Below, piece by piece: positions 1 to 11,300 of a stretch of 64,000 nt of DNA. Numbering within the stretch: position 1 is the first letter of the stretch; each line of letters starts with the position of its first letter. The stretch comes from Tetracentron sinense (lineage: Eukaryota > Streptophyta > Magnoliopsida > Trochodendrales > Trochodendraceae), in the NCBI GenBank assembly GCA_015143295.1, contig CM026574.1, forward strand, positions 10,418,938-10,482,937, written 5' to 3'. The notes below the pieces were generated by a model that was not told the origin of the DNA, did no database searches, and saw nothing but the letters and a program-made list of their open reading frames with translations. Position numbers and translations under genes: made by a program.

Positions 1-2135
1 CAAGCCTCCCAGTTCTCCTTCTTCTTCTTCTTCTTCTAACTTTCCTTACTTTCTCTCTTGCCTTCCGCACCATCCTCCTCTCTCTGGTGATTCTTGCTTA
101 TTTATAGGCATTTGGAATCATCATGACTTGTGTGGTCATGATGATGTCACCTTTCAGATAACACTCAAGAGAGCCAGCACATAGCCCAAGTGGGTTATGT
201 CGGTTAATTTGTTAGAGTGGGGAATTCCCATTTTACCCATTTCTTTTATGAATTTTACCCATTATATTTAGCCCATTCTCGGTGCCTTAGACTTCGTTCG
301 AGGTGCTGAGAATACATCATGGGTAAAATCTTTGAAGATGAAACATTGGTAGGACGGTTACTCTTGCTTACAATGGGTGCAAGTGCCTGAGGATGAACAT
401 TAGTGATAAGGCCGCTCTTCCAAATAATAGTTTACATGTTGCATATACAAACAAGTAACTTACTCCCAAGTGCTTAGAGCACGAAATTGTACATAGATCA
501 GTAACACTTCTAAAATAAATCATCTTTTTACTTTTACGCTTGTAGGGCATGGACACATTATGAGATGACAGTAAATGAGTACGGAAGCGTCATAACGTAA
601 CACATCATAAATGTAATAAGATAAATGACATTTCATAGGAGAGGCCTCGTGGTGGGATACCATGCTCAGATGACATTTCATTAGTATAAGTCGCTAGTTT
701 GCTCAGATGACAATTCATTTGATTGAGCCACATGTGTCCCGTGGTGACTACCCTGCACAGATGATAAGTCATTTGACATTGTATTTGAGACACATTTCAT
801 TTGATAGTTCATTGGTCATTCATTTGATATTTCATTTCACAATTCATTTAACCCAGAGGACGGATTTGCCCCTCCGTCTAGGGATGCACGTGTGGCATTG
901 GCATCGCAAGTATGTAAAGATTCAAGGTGCAGTGCAAGAATACCGTATGACAACGTGACATAGATGATAGGATAGAAGAGGACCGCGGACCGAACGATCG
1001 AGCCCCTAATGTTGTGGAGAGGATGCGTACCGCTAGCCCCCAATTTCGTGAAGAGGACATTCGTTGGTTGTTTTGTTCAGATTCCTACAAATGGCGCCAT
1101 TTTGTAAAGGGAAAATTTTCGGGACTGGTGGTACCTTACAGGGGTTGCATGGTTCATGTCCTGTACATTCGTCTGCATGTGTACGTCATCTATACCCTTT
1201 GTCATATGGCACGCTCTTCGAAGGAAGTGACGTTCCATACATAATCGTCCAAGGTTCAGCTCAAGTTCGTCATCTACAAGGTGGGCGGTCGCCTGACTTG
1301 TCATACACTCCGACGAGCAAGTCAGAATAAGACATAGGCATATGAGCATAAGAGTGTGGAGATACTTATCGTGAAGTCATTGAGCATATGTGTTTGAGGA
1401 CGGGCTCTGGTGTCGTGCTCTGGAGGACGAGCGATGGAGACGTAGAGGATGTAGCTCGGGAGATATAGAGGACGTAGCTTGGGAGATGCAGAGGACGTAG
1501 CTCGGGAGACGCAGAGGATGTAGCTCGGAGAACATAGCTCGGGGAACATAGCTGGGAGGACGTAGCTCGGGTATAGTCGACAGTGTAGCTCGGAGAACGA
1601 AGGACGTAACTCGGGTACAGTCAACAACGTCAGGCACGAGTTCAGGTATGAGTGTACCCAGTAGGTGATTAATTTCGTGGTCGTGCAAGTGGTAATGTGA
1701 CATTACCATATCACTAAAGAGATAAACATGAAACATCAGATATTGACAGAGTGTAAGGGTACCGATCATGGAGAACATTAGGCAGACATGGCCAATTTGA
1801 AAGAGCATCCGGTGGCCATAATCGATCATGAGGCCGTGGAGAGCATCAAGTGGTGCGGAGAACATCAAATGAAGAGGAGAGAATCAGGTGGGTGACTGTC
1901 TTCATAGTTCTTCGGGGTTGGGGTGTGAACGACCCAAGCCTCCCAGTTCTCCTTCTTCTTCTTCTTCTTCTAACTTTCCTTACTTTCTCTCTTGCCTTCC
2001 GCACCATCCTCCTCTCTCTGGTGATTCTTGCTTATTTATAGGCATTTGGAGTCATCATGACTTGTGTGGTCATGATGATGTCACCTATCAAATAACACTC
2101 AAGAGAGCCAGCACATAGCCCAAGTGGATTATATC
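1..2135. mobile_element. short LTR-like element bounded by direct repeats (fossil)
   Basis: The first ~205 bases recur almost unchanged from about 1934 to 2135. The second copy is preceded by TGTGAACGACC, which fits an LTR start, and by a G-rich stretch resembling a polypurine tract, so the window probably opens about ten bases inside the left LTR. Each copy has a TTATTTATAG box and a small palindrome around catgacttgtgtggtcatg. The interior of about 1.7 kb has no recognisable gag or pol reading frame. A non-autonomous or strongly decayed LTR element is the best reading. Family is undetermined. Confidence 0.5.
1428..1620. repeat. minisatellite with a GTAGCTCGGGAG core
   Basis: About eight imperfect units of roughly 20-27 bases share the core gaggacgtagctcgggag. 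The array lies inside the LTR-like element. Long reading frames on the minus strand here come from the repeat and are not a gene. Confidence 0.75.
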
Positions 2136-2450
2136 ACCTATCAAATATATATATGTATATATTTCAAACATGTAGACAAGTTATGACCATAATATTAATG
2201 AATTCTAAATATTTTAAACAAAAAGATATAATGATCAAAGTTTATATTAACAAAAAAAAAAGAAAGATAATGATCTAAGACTTGTATTGAAATAACAAAA
2301 AGTATTACATTTTAAGATCATCGTCAGTCTAGTGTCATATACAAAAAAAAAAAACATAACCATCCATCATGTATTCATGTGTACAAAAATCACAAAAAAG
2401 GTAAATTGTCATTTAAATGCAGCAAAAAGATAATGAGAAAGATCAACTGG
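2136..2450. other. AT-rich spacer, no gene seen
   Basis: AT-rich DNA with poly-A runs between the LTR-like element and the 3' end of the hAT transposase. No coding sequence and no clear hAT terminal inverted repeat could be picked out. Confidence 0.5.
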
Positions 2451-5116
2451 ACTATTCATCAAGTGAAGCCCATCTCAGCTCTTCAAGTTTGGCACTAGAA
2501 TCATCAAATAATCCTTCATCACGATCAATATCCCACTTCTTGAATGGGCCTTCATGATAACTCTCATTGAACCTTGATAGCATACGAAGATTGGAGTGAA
2601 TGAAGACCAACTTATCTGCACGTACAGAATTTAGTCTATTCCGTTTTATATTATGGATAAAAGAATATGTGCTCCAATTCCTTTCTGCCGATGATGTGCT
2701 AACTGGTTGGGATAGAACTCTACGAGCCACTTCTGCCAACTGTGTGGTTTGAGCGCCATACATAGACCACCACTCTATGGCAGGCATTAGAAAAGCATCA
2801 ACTTTAGCTGCTTGCATCGAAAACAATGCACTTTGCGAAGAGAATTTGGCAAATTGACCTCTTAATATTGTAAACAAATCATCATCCTGTCAAAATTAAA
2901 GAGTTAAACATTTGATGAATACTTACACAACTGTAAATTCTAAACTTTTATATAAAGAACAAATTACGGATAATATGAACTCTAAATTAATAAATAAGTA
3001 CCTGTGCAATGGTTTCTAATGTTTTCATAACACCCTCAACAACAGCTACATCATCAATAGGTCTTGATCTTTTTCGACCTCCCGGTGCTGGACTTGCAAT
3101 ATACTTGGAATCATAGTAATGAGGCGTGAGTGCATAAGCAAGGGAATGAAGGGGCACATTCATCTTCTTTCTTCGAGCATTAACTATTCGTTGTATATCA
3201 AGAAATAGACTCTCTTCTTCTACATCTTTGAGATTATCTTTTATTTTGCCAAGCATATCCTCCAAACCTTCATATACTTCACCAATGACCGCACCATCCT
3301 TATCACAAAGTTTAATAATTTGAAATATGAGTTTGGTGATTTTCAATATCAATCGGACTGAATCCCAAAAACAATCACTAGTAACCCACTCTTTTATCTT
3401 CCTTCCCATCTCTTTGTTTGACTATTCTTTGCAGCCCAATCTTTCCATGAGGCGAGCACCACAGTAGTTAACAAGTCTTCCCTTAGATCCATGATTCTTT
3501 TCAACATTATATAATGTGAAGCAAATCGAGTTTTAGCTACTTTCAACAATTCAAGTTTGCAATTAGATCTAAAAATAGCTAAAGCATGCGTGTGATTAGT
3601 AACATACTTCACAATATCCTTGCATTTGGTATATGTCTCCCTATACCAAGCCCATTCATTTGATATATCTTTAAAAATCAAATTTAATGTATGGACTATG
3701 CAAGGAGACCAAAAGATGTGAGGATGCACCTTTGCAACTTCTTTTCCCGCTAGTACACAATTCGCTTTATCAGTGAGCACTTGAATGACATTTGATGGCC
3801 CAACTTCTTCAATTGCCTTTAAAAGTAAAGATGCAATCAGTGTAGTTAAGGCGTCGCCTAGGCGATTTTGGGCCTGCGTCGCCTAGGCGCCCCTCTAGGC
3901 GGGCGATCTTGGTAAAAAAAATTTTTTTGCTTAAAAACAATCTAAAATATCTTAATAAATAAATAAAAATAAAAAAACATGTAATGAAGAAGTAACACAA
4001 ATTTGGGTATTTTGCTCAGATTTTGAAGTGTTTAATACTCCACTATGTCAACATATCTTTGGTTATGTGATGAATGATTGTAATAGACTTTTTATTTTAT
4101 ATTTTTGTGGAATGTGAGTGTGGAGTTTTGGTCTTTTGGATGTTATATATAATAATATATATATGTGATATATATATATTTATATTAAATTTATCGCCTA
4201 GGCAACGCCTCGCCTAGCCGGGCCTAATCGCCTAGGCATCGCCTAGACGCCTTGACTACACTGGATGCAATAAAAAGTCCTGTCTTTTCTTCCCCAAGAC
4301 AATTTTCAGCATATAAAAACATTGCCCCCAAACTATTTGCAGCAATAAGATTGATTAAAGGATGATTTTTATGCTTGTCCACCCATAAGAAATTATAGAA
4401 ACCCCATTCATGGGCCATGTGTCTCTTACTACATGTAAATCCCTATCCAACCTTTGTTTCTCATTGTCTAATAATGATGTCCTAGCCTTCTCAAATGATG
4501 GACATTTATAACCCTTGGGTCCACTATTTATTGAGCTCACCATTTCATGAAAGTAAGGAGATCTTAAGACATTAAAAGGAATGCTACAAGCACATAAAGC
4601 TCTTAGGATTTTGGCATCTACCTCGGACCTTTCTTGTTGCTTAAAAACATCTTCTAACACACCTTTCTTTTTTAAAGAATGAGAATCAACGGTCAATGAT
4701 GATCTCTTCAAATCAAGGAACAACCCTTGCTTTTCAGCAATCTCTACACGTTTTCTAATTTCTAGTAGCTCGCGATTTTTCAACAACACTGTACATCTTG
4801 ATATATCAGTTCTCTTTTTGGGTTGGCCAGGTGGAGCCCCAAAGAAATGAGCATATACTCGTGTATAAGTGCTAGTCCATTCTTTGCTACACTGTGGGCA
4901 TCGCCAATTTTTTGCTCCTCCACTATTTTTTCCCTTAGCTATTCCAGTAATATGTACTTCTTTCCACATGGGTTTGTCAAATTTTGCACAACTAGACCCA
5001 ATTTCTTTTACAAAGTTATCTTCTTTAGGCTCAATAAGCTCAGCTTCTTGAAATTCAAAATCCCCTTTATCACTTTGAGAGGATTCTTGTTCCTTTCTTT
5101 TTCCAATGAGAACCAT
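2451..5116 (-). pseudogene. hAT-superfamily transposase, broken
   Basis: The gene reads right to left. The segment at 4355-5116 begins with Met and has a BED-like zinc finger near residue 90 (NWRCPQCSKEW with later His), followed by the start of a DUF659-type region (GVSIISYGWTSIK). The conserved region continues in another frame at 4224-4418 (HPLINLIAANSLGAMFLYAEN), so a frameshift lies near the T-run at about 4365. A hAT-type MITE at 3838-4263 then splits the RNase H-like core, which resumes at 3394-3829 (DKANCVLAGKEVAKVHPHIF). The segment 2987-3409 follows, then the C-terminal hAT dimerisation domain at 2452-2877 (PVSTSSAERNWSTYSFIH). Between 2877 and 3000 there may be a real intron. The frame change and the insertion make it non-functional. 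A two-copy leader exon lies upstream at 5272-5555. Terminal inverted repeats of the parent element were not resolved. Confidence 0.85.
3838..4263. mobile_element. hAT-type MITE, copy 1, inserted in the hAT transposase
   Basis: The ends are inverted: left CAGTGTAGTTAAGGCG, right CGCCTTGACTACACTG. A perfect 8-bp target duplication GATGCAAT (3830-3837 and 4264-4271) marks the insertion. The sub-terminal regions are packed with the palindrome CGCCTAGGCG, and the centre is AT-rich. An 8-bp duplication with CAGTG ends is the hAT signature. The element is non-coding, 426 bp, and interrupts the transposase reading frame. Confidence 0.93.
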
Positions 5117-5271
5117 ATTGAATCCGAAATATTAAATAAAAAAACTAATATAAAATACACCCACAAATGATTTATGATCTAATTTTCGTTTCCAAAATAT
5201 TATGGATAAAAAAAAAATTTATAGAGATTTCATAACTGGAGATGGAGAGTTGGAGAATACTGTATCAATTG

Positions 5272-5315
5272 GTTGCTGAAAAAAAAAGAATAAAAAAAAT
5301 GAGAAAGGGGGCGAG

Positions 5316-5346
<31 letters not shown>

Positions 5347-5555
5347 GGTTACCTGAAAGAGATCCGTGGGGAACAAAACCCTCTTCCTTCTGAAGAGCTC
5401 TTCTTCCACCCTCCTTCTCCTTCGACTGAATCTATTGTTGCTGAAAAAAATGAGTTAAAAATGAGAAAGGGGGAGGGAGAGAGAGAGGGCTTACCTGAAT
5501 GGGAATCGTGAGATCCGTGGGAGCAAAACCCTCCTATAGTCTTCTTCTTCCACCT
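5272..5555 (-). repeat. tandem duplication of a leader-exon-like segment
   Basis: Two copies (about 5272-5410 and 5438-5555) share gttgctgaaaaaa, a (GA)n stretch, ttacctga, gatccgtggg and caaaaccctc. On the minus strand each copy reads as a short exon ending in ATTCAG or TTTCAG followed by the donor GTAAG or GTAAC. This suits a duplicated non-coding first exon of the hAT gene, whose coding part starts just downstream at 5116. The exon role is inference. Confidence 0.5.
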
Positions 5556-5699
5556 TCGTTGAACTTGAACCCTCTTCTTGTAAGGGTTTCTTCCAAGGGT
5601 TTGAGAAGAAGAAACCAACCCTTTGTGTAATTCGTAAAGTGTTATGAATGTTATTTTGAAATGACCAATAAGCCCCCAACTGGTCAACACAACTACCCT

Positions 5700-5859
5700 C
5701 ATAACCACTACTGAACATTGATTTTTCAGATTTTCCAAACCATTAGCGAACCGGTCCCGAACTTGACAACCATGTAATTCGGTATAAACTAACGAACCGG
5801 TCCGAACCGAAGTGCGAACTGGTTCGCTTCAAACCAGTTCGTGGTTCGGTCTAGTGGCC
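5700..5859. repeat. GAACCGGTTC-rich sub-terminal repeat
   Basis: Several dispersed copies of the 6-10 base motif aaccggt / gaaccggtcc lie in both orientations. The pattern looks like sub-terminal repeats of a DNA transposon, perhaps the right end of the hAT element on its left. It also resembles the ACCGG-rich MITE at 34300. No clean terminus was found. Confidence 0.35.
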
Positions 5860-7275
5860 ACCAAACTAGGTAACCCTGGGTCCGAGTATGCTCAACGTAC
5901 TCATCTGGAGATTGGTGATGGGGTGGACATTAACTTTTGGTTCGATCATTGGTGCGGGTCTGGCCCTTTGGTGCAAGGATTCAGGACGTTCTTCCTTCTT
6001 TCTTCAGCTTAGTCAGCGTCAGTTGCGGATATGTATTCTAGGAGAGCGGGGGCAGTGATTTGGAACCTCTATTTTAGACGTCCGCTTAATGATTGGGAAG
6101 TAGGGGACTTCGCTTCATTGTTAACCTTGCTCGAGTTAGTGGTTGTGGCGGAGTCCGTCAAGGATCGCCGGGTCTGGGCCTCTAATTCTAGTGGGCGCTT
6201 TTCTGTGAAAGCTTATTTGCAGGAAACCAATCCGGAGGTATAGCGGCGTTCCCGACTCAGTTGGTTTGGTTCAATGGGTTGCCTTCCAAAGTCTCGATCT
6301 TCCTTTGGTTGGCTTATCTGGGCAAGATTTTGACCTTGGACAATCTGAGGAAGAGAGGATGGAGTTTGCCTAATTGTTGTTATTTGTGCATGGGGGAGGA
6401 GGAATCTGTTGATCATATGCTTATTCATTGTCCTTTTACGAAGAGGCTTTGGGGGTATTTTTTGTCTCAACTTGGGGCTGCTTGGGTGTTCCCCGCATCA
6501 TATCAGGCGCTGCTGTCCGGTTGGCTCTCAGTCTCGCTAGATAGCCCAGCGGACCTAGTTTGGACATTTATTCCAAGGGTAGTTTCTTGGTCCTTGTTGA
6601 AAGAGCGGAACTGGAGAGTGTTCGAAAATTCCGCTTTGTCTTGGGAGAGAGTGAGTGCACACGAGTGATGTTGCGAGAGTGGGTAGCCGTGAAGTTCGAC
6701 TTGGATGAGATAGGGTTTGACGAGGTCATCTCATAATAGTGTGAGGGAAGGATTTTATTGTTTCTGTTTTAATCAGTGTAGTCAAGGCGTCGCCTAGGCG
6801 ATTTTGGGCCTCTGTCGCCTAGGCGCCCCTCTAGGCGGGCGATCGTAGGAGGGCTCTGCCTAATATTATACATGGACAATGACACGAATTTGGGTATTTT
6901 ACCCAGATTTTGAAGTGTTTAATACCCCACTATGTTAACATGTCTTTGGTTATGTGATAAATGCTTGTAATAGACTTTTTATTTTATGTTTTTGTGGAAT
7001 GTGGGTGTGGAGTTTTGATCTTTTAGATGTTATATATATACGTGATATATATATAATTATATATATATTTATATTAAATTTATCGCCTAGGCCACGCCTA
7101 GGCATCGCCTAGGCAACGCCTCGCCTAGCCGGGGCTAATCGCCTAGGCATCGCCTAGACGCCTTGACTACACTGGTTTTAATCTTAGTGTAGTTTTTGCT
7201 TTGTGCTTCGGGGATTCATAATTTGTGAATCTCCTTTTCTATTAATATAATTTGCTTTTACCGATAAAAAAAAAA
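5860..7275 (+). mobile_element. L1-type LINE, 5'-truncated 3' end with poly-A
   Basis: Frames at 5866-6700 encode the C-terminal part of a plant L1 ORF2. They include the segment HLEIGDGVDINFWFDHW and the zinc-binding tail with FIFLWLAYLGKILTLDNL-like sequence, CCYLCMGEEESVDHMLIHC and CPFTKRLW. Stops and a frame change at about 6010-6260 break it. The 3' untranslated part runs on to a poly-A tract ending near 7275 and is itself split by MITE copy 2 at 6774-7174. No target duplication was identified for the LINE. Everything upstream of the ORF2 tail is missing. Confidence 0.85.
6774..7174. mobile_element. hAT-type MITE, copy 2, inserted in the LINE 3' end
   Basis: Same family as the element at 3838-4263, with CAGTGTAGTCAAGGCG ends. 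It has a perfect 8-bp target duplication GTTTTAAT (6766-6773 and 7175-7182). The interior matches copy 1 over most of its length, with small length changes in the AT-rich centre. It is 401 bp and non-coding. Confidence 0.93.
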
Positions 7276-8161
7276 TGCTCTACACGTATTCCACAATCCT
7301 TGGAAAAATGTTTTGAGTGCGAGACATTTTCTGCAATTTTGATTGGAAACTTTAAACTTAGAAACAACTTTGGAGTCACCGAAAGGGCCCAGTTGTGGAA
7401 AGCTTGGGGTCTCTAATCAAAGATAATACTGCAATTTGCGTTTGAGTGCCATGGACCGATGATCATCACCCAAAGGTAGGCCTCTAGTATGTTTACTTAT
7501 TGCATGCCAAAGTGAATAGTGTGAGCATCATCAACTAGAGGGCTGTCGGCTCAAAGGTTTGACACTCTTGACATTGGTGGTGAACATGACTGTTTAGCTT
7601 TAGAGCACGAGATAAGGTTCGTGCAATGAAAAACCACTTGCATGTCCTACTCTCAGCTCAAAGGAAAGGACTATGATGATGATCAGGGTTTTCTCCTCGG
7701 ATAGAACTCCAAATGTACACTTGGGAATATTTTGACAAATTAGAAAAAGTAAGGCTTATAATGGGCTTAAAGTAATCTTCTTTCTTGATTTAAGGAATTT
7801 TTGCTTTCATCTGCTATGCTAGGGTATGGATTATTTATCCCCTAGAAATGCATTATCGCTAGTTTTTTATGAGGTTTGTTTGGTATACTGTGTAAAGGGG
7901 ATATGGAGAATGCCTATCATCACGTATTGATGACAGGATTAACTTAAGTCTATTCAACATTGCAATCGAAAATAAGGATGATAATAATGTTCTAAGCATG
8001 TTCTTGGCACTCTCTGGCAGTTAGGCTGAAACACTTCCACCTATGTTAATCCACCTCTGAGTTTTGAACTATTTTGTTTCCACTAGAGTAATTGACATTA
8101 AGAACTGTTTCTTATGTCCTACTTTAACACACACACGCACACGCACACACACACACACGCG

Positions 8162-8196
<35 letters not shown>

Positions 8197-8318
8197 TTTT
8201 CAACCTAGTTTAAACAAAATCTGATTTCTCATACTAATTTTCTTTCATGTATCATCTGGATTAACCATTTGCTGTTTACTATTACTCATACTGGTTTTGA
8301 TCCTTTATGGACATGCAG
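7276..8318. other. upstream or intron sequence of SRT2, no exon identified
   Basis: Between the LINE poly-A and the first recognisable SRT2 exon I found no convincing coding exon. A (CA)n/(AT)n microsatellite sits at 8129-8196. The missing first exon of the sirtuin may lie here unrecognised or to the left of the transposon block. Confidence 0.4.
8129..8196. repeat. (CA)n/(AT)n microsatellite
   Basis: Nearly uninterrupted CA dinucleotides with a few CG steps, passing into TA dinucleotides. Confidence 0.9.
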
Positions 8319-11300
8319 CTTCTTAAAAATGCGAGAGTAGTGTTGAGGGAAATAACCACAAGCAAGTCTGCTCAAGGTCTTTTTTGGTTCCTTACAATAT
8401 CAAAGAATTTCTAAAAAAAAAAATATTTGGTTGACGTTCTCAGATCTATACCATGCATATTTCCAACTGTAGTTTCTAATTTTAAATTTCCAGGGCCATC
8501 AGGCTCCTGTATTTGTAATGATGCTGTTCAGTCAGGTAGCAAAAATGTTCTGTTGCCAACCAAATCAAGGAAAGACCTATCTTTTCAGGGCTCTGTAAAG
8601 CTAGCTCACACAACATGCCGAGTCTCAATTCCTGGGATACCATCAGGAAGTAAAGAAAAAGCTTCTTCAGACTTTTTAAGGGACAAGAGGACTGTTCCTG
8701 ATTCAGATCCTCCAAGCATCAAAGACGTCAACCTTTTGTATCAATTTATTGATCAGAGGTCCATTTTCAGATATCCTCATGTCTATAATTTTCTTCAGGT
8801 GTTCCATAGAGCATAGAAAATTCTATTCAATGATTATATGTAGATAGTTTAAGACAACAAGTATCATGCTTTCTTACTCCTTGTTGTAGTATATACTGAT
8901 TAAGTTCCCCTATATTGGTTATTTTGCAGTAGCAAGCTCATGGTCATGACTGGAGCAGGAATAAGCACAGAGTGTGGGATTCCTGATTATAGAAGGTTTC
9001 TTTTTCCCCTTTATTCCTATTTCTACTCATATCAATGTTGTGTGATCAATGCTGCATATTGGTAGTCATAGTATAATAACTTTTTTTGGGTTCTTTTGAA
9101 TCCAACTGATCCTCATTCTACTCTTAGCTCCAATTATATACTTTTCTTTTAATTAAAAATGTAATACATGTTCCTACCTTATGTGTGGAGATCAATTTAC
9201 TAATTCATCTGTTGATGTAAATATAGTAGTTTGCATACGAGGCAGTCTTTTTAAGTTCTTGGTTTTGGATTGTGCTGGTCAGCTCCAAACCAAGTTCATC
9301 TGTACACAATATGTCATCGTTTTTTGAATATTTATTGAAAGTACTGTTGACCTTGCAGAATCAACATTCGTAATGAAGTCTTGGCACCTAATGAAACTGA
9401 CTCAACTCCGCCGAATGATACTGCCATACCGGAGTCTATAAAACTTATTATGATCATAATTATTTTGATTAGCTGATTTTTCCATGTAACATTTGAAAGC
9501 ACACACAATTTCACATTTGCAATACCCTTGATGCTCTTTTTTTTGCACAATAATGATACAACTTTGTTCTTTTGCAGCCCGAATGGAGCTTATAGTTCTG
9601 GTTTCAAACCAATCACACATCAGGTAAATTGAGAACATGTATTGAGATATATTCTTCTTGCATTATTTTGATAATTAGAGATGCAATTTTCTAATTTTAG
9701 CTTATGAAAGTTCCACGATAAGAGTGACATCAATGTAGCCTGGTTCAAAATGCTCATATTTGATGAATTCCTATGGAGATAGTTCTGTACTTATTTTTTT
9801 TATATCAAAATTTCAACTCTAGCTTGGATAAGGAGACAGAAGAAAGAAAAAAAGAAAAGAAATAGGGTAGGCTAGGATAAGGTATCCCATCCTCCTTATG
9901 TATTACGCACTAGTCATGATAAAATCACATGAACCACCCTTGTCTTGGACTCCTACTAAGGGTTAAAAACAGCAAACATAGAGCTCCTACTAAGGGTAAA
10001 TCATGGAAAAATAATGTGAAATTGGACTAATAGACTCCAATGCACCTTATTATATAAAATACATAAACTAGCGGAGTTGTGTTAAGACAAAAGGATCAAT
10101 GAAGGTGTTAAACCAAAGGCTTAAATACCGTGATAGAACTTTCCATACCAAAAAATCACTTACATTTATAATTCTAGATATATTATGTGTCTATGCTCGG
10201 ATATTTGATGCTGGAAAACAAATCCTGATATCCTGATCTCGACTCCGGTACTGCAATACACTGCGGTTATTGTAACTTTTAATTAAATAATTGAAAGAGA
10301 AATAAAAACAATGCAACCTTACCATTATGAACTGTTTGTAGGTTGATTTGATTATCATCACACTTACCGGTGTTGAGAAAACACTGCAAATAATAAAAAA
10401 AATCACTTCTCATTATAAAGAAGAATATCTGTGAGCCATCTGTGTAAAAATATGATCTCCAGCATTTGACAACTTTGGATTTTTTTTTGTCTCCTTTTGA
10501 CTGGTATTTTCCCCAATGCACCTTGTTGCAGCAATGCACTTCAGGAATTGCTCTTGTTCTGTTTATGTTTCTATAGCTCAGACTTTTATGTTTCTAACAT
10601 CTATTCTTTTGGGATTCTTCTGTAAACAGGAGTTTCTCCATTCAAGCCGAGCTCGCAGGCGCTACTGGGCAAGGAGCTATGGTGGATGGAGACGGTTTAC
10701 TGCAGCACAGCCTGGTGCAGCTCATATTGCTTTAGCATCTCTAGAAAAAGTTGGTCGACTAAACTTTATGATTACACAAAATGTTGACAGGTATAGGTCT
10801 CTATTCTTTAATCTATATTTGAGGAACTTTACAGATGTCCTATTGAGTTTAATGGAACTTATTCGTCTATGTCTTGTCTCAGACTGCATCATCGTGCTGG
10901 TAGCAATCCACTTGAATTGCATGGGACTGTTTATTCTGTAGCTTGTCTGGAATGTGGTTTTTCCTTCTGCCGGAATATATTTCAGGACCAAATGAAGGCC
11001 CTTAATCCAAAGGTTTTGTTCTGCTATCTTGTTACTATTTATTCTTGCAGATTATTGATGATCTAAACCTACGATAGTGATGTTATCTGTTACCGATTAA
11101 AGCTTGAAAATTAGTCTATGATTGCCCTCAAATTACTAGGAACATGATGATCTGCTATAAGAAAATTTCAAATTTCATATCCTTTTAGTACCTTTAGAAA
11201 GAGTTTCTTGTGTACAATTGGAGCTTTAGATACGTTTGAATCGGATTCTCCCATTTGTAATCTTCACTAGTTATTAGAACACAATACATAAGGTTTGATG

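Noticed and set aside
1377-1868. 163-residue open frame on the minus strand
   Set aside because: It is the translation of the GTAGCTCGGG minisatellite, with repeated residues and no domain.
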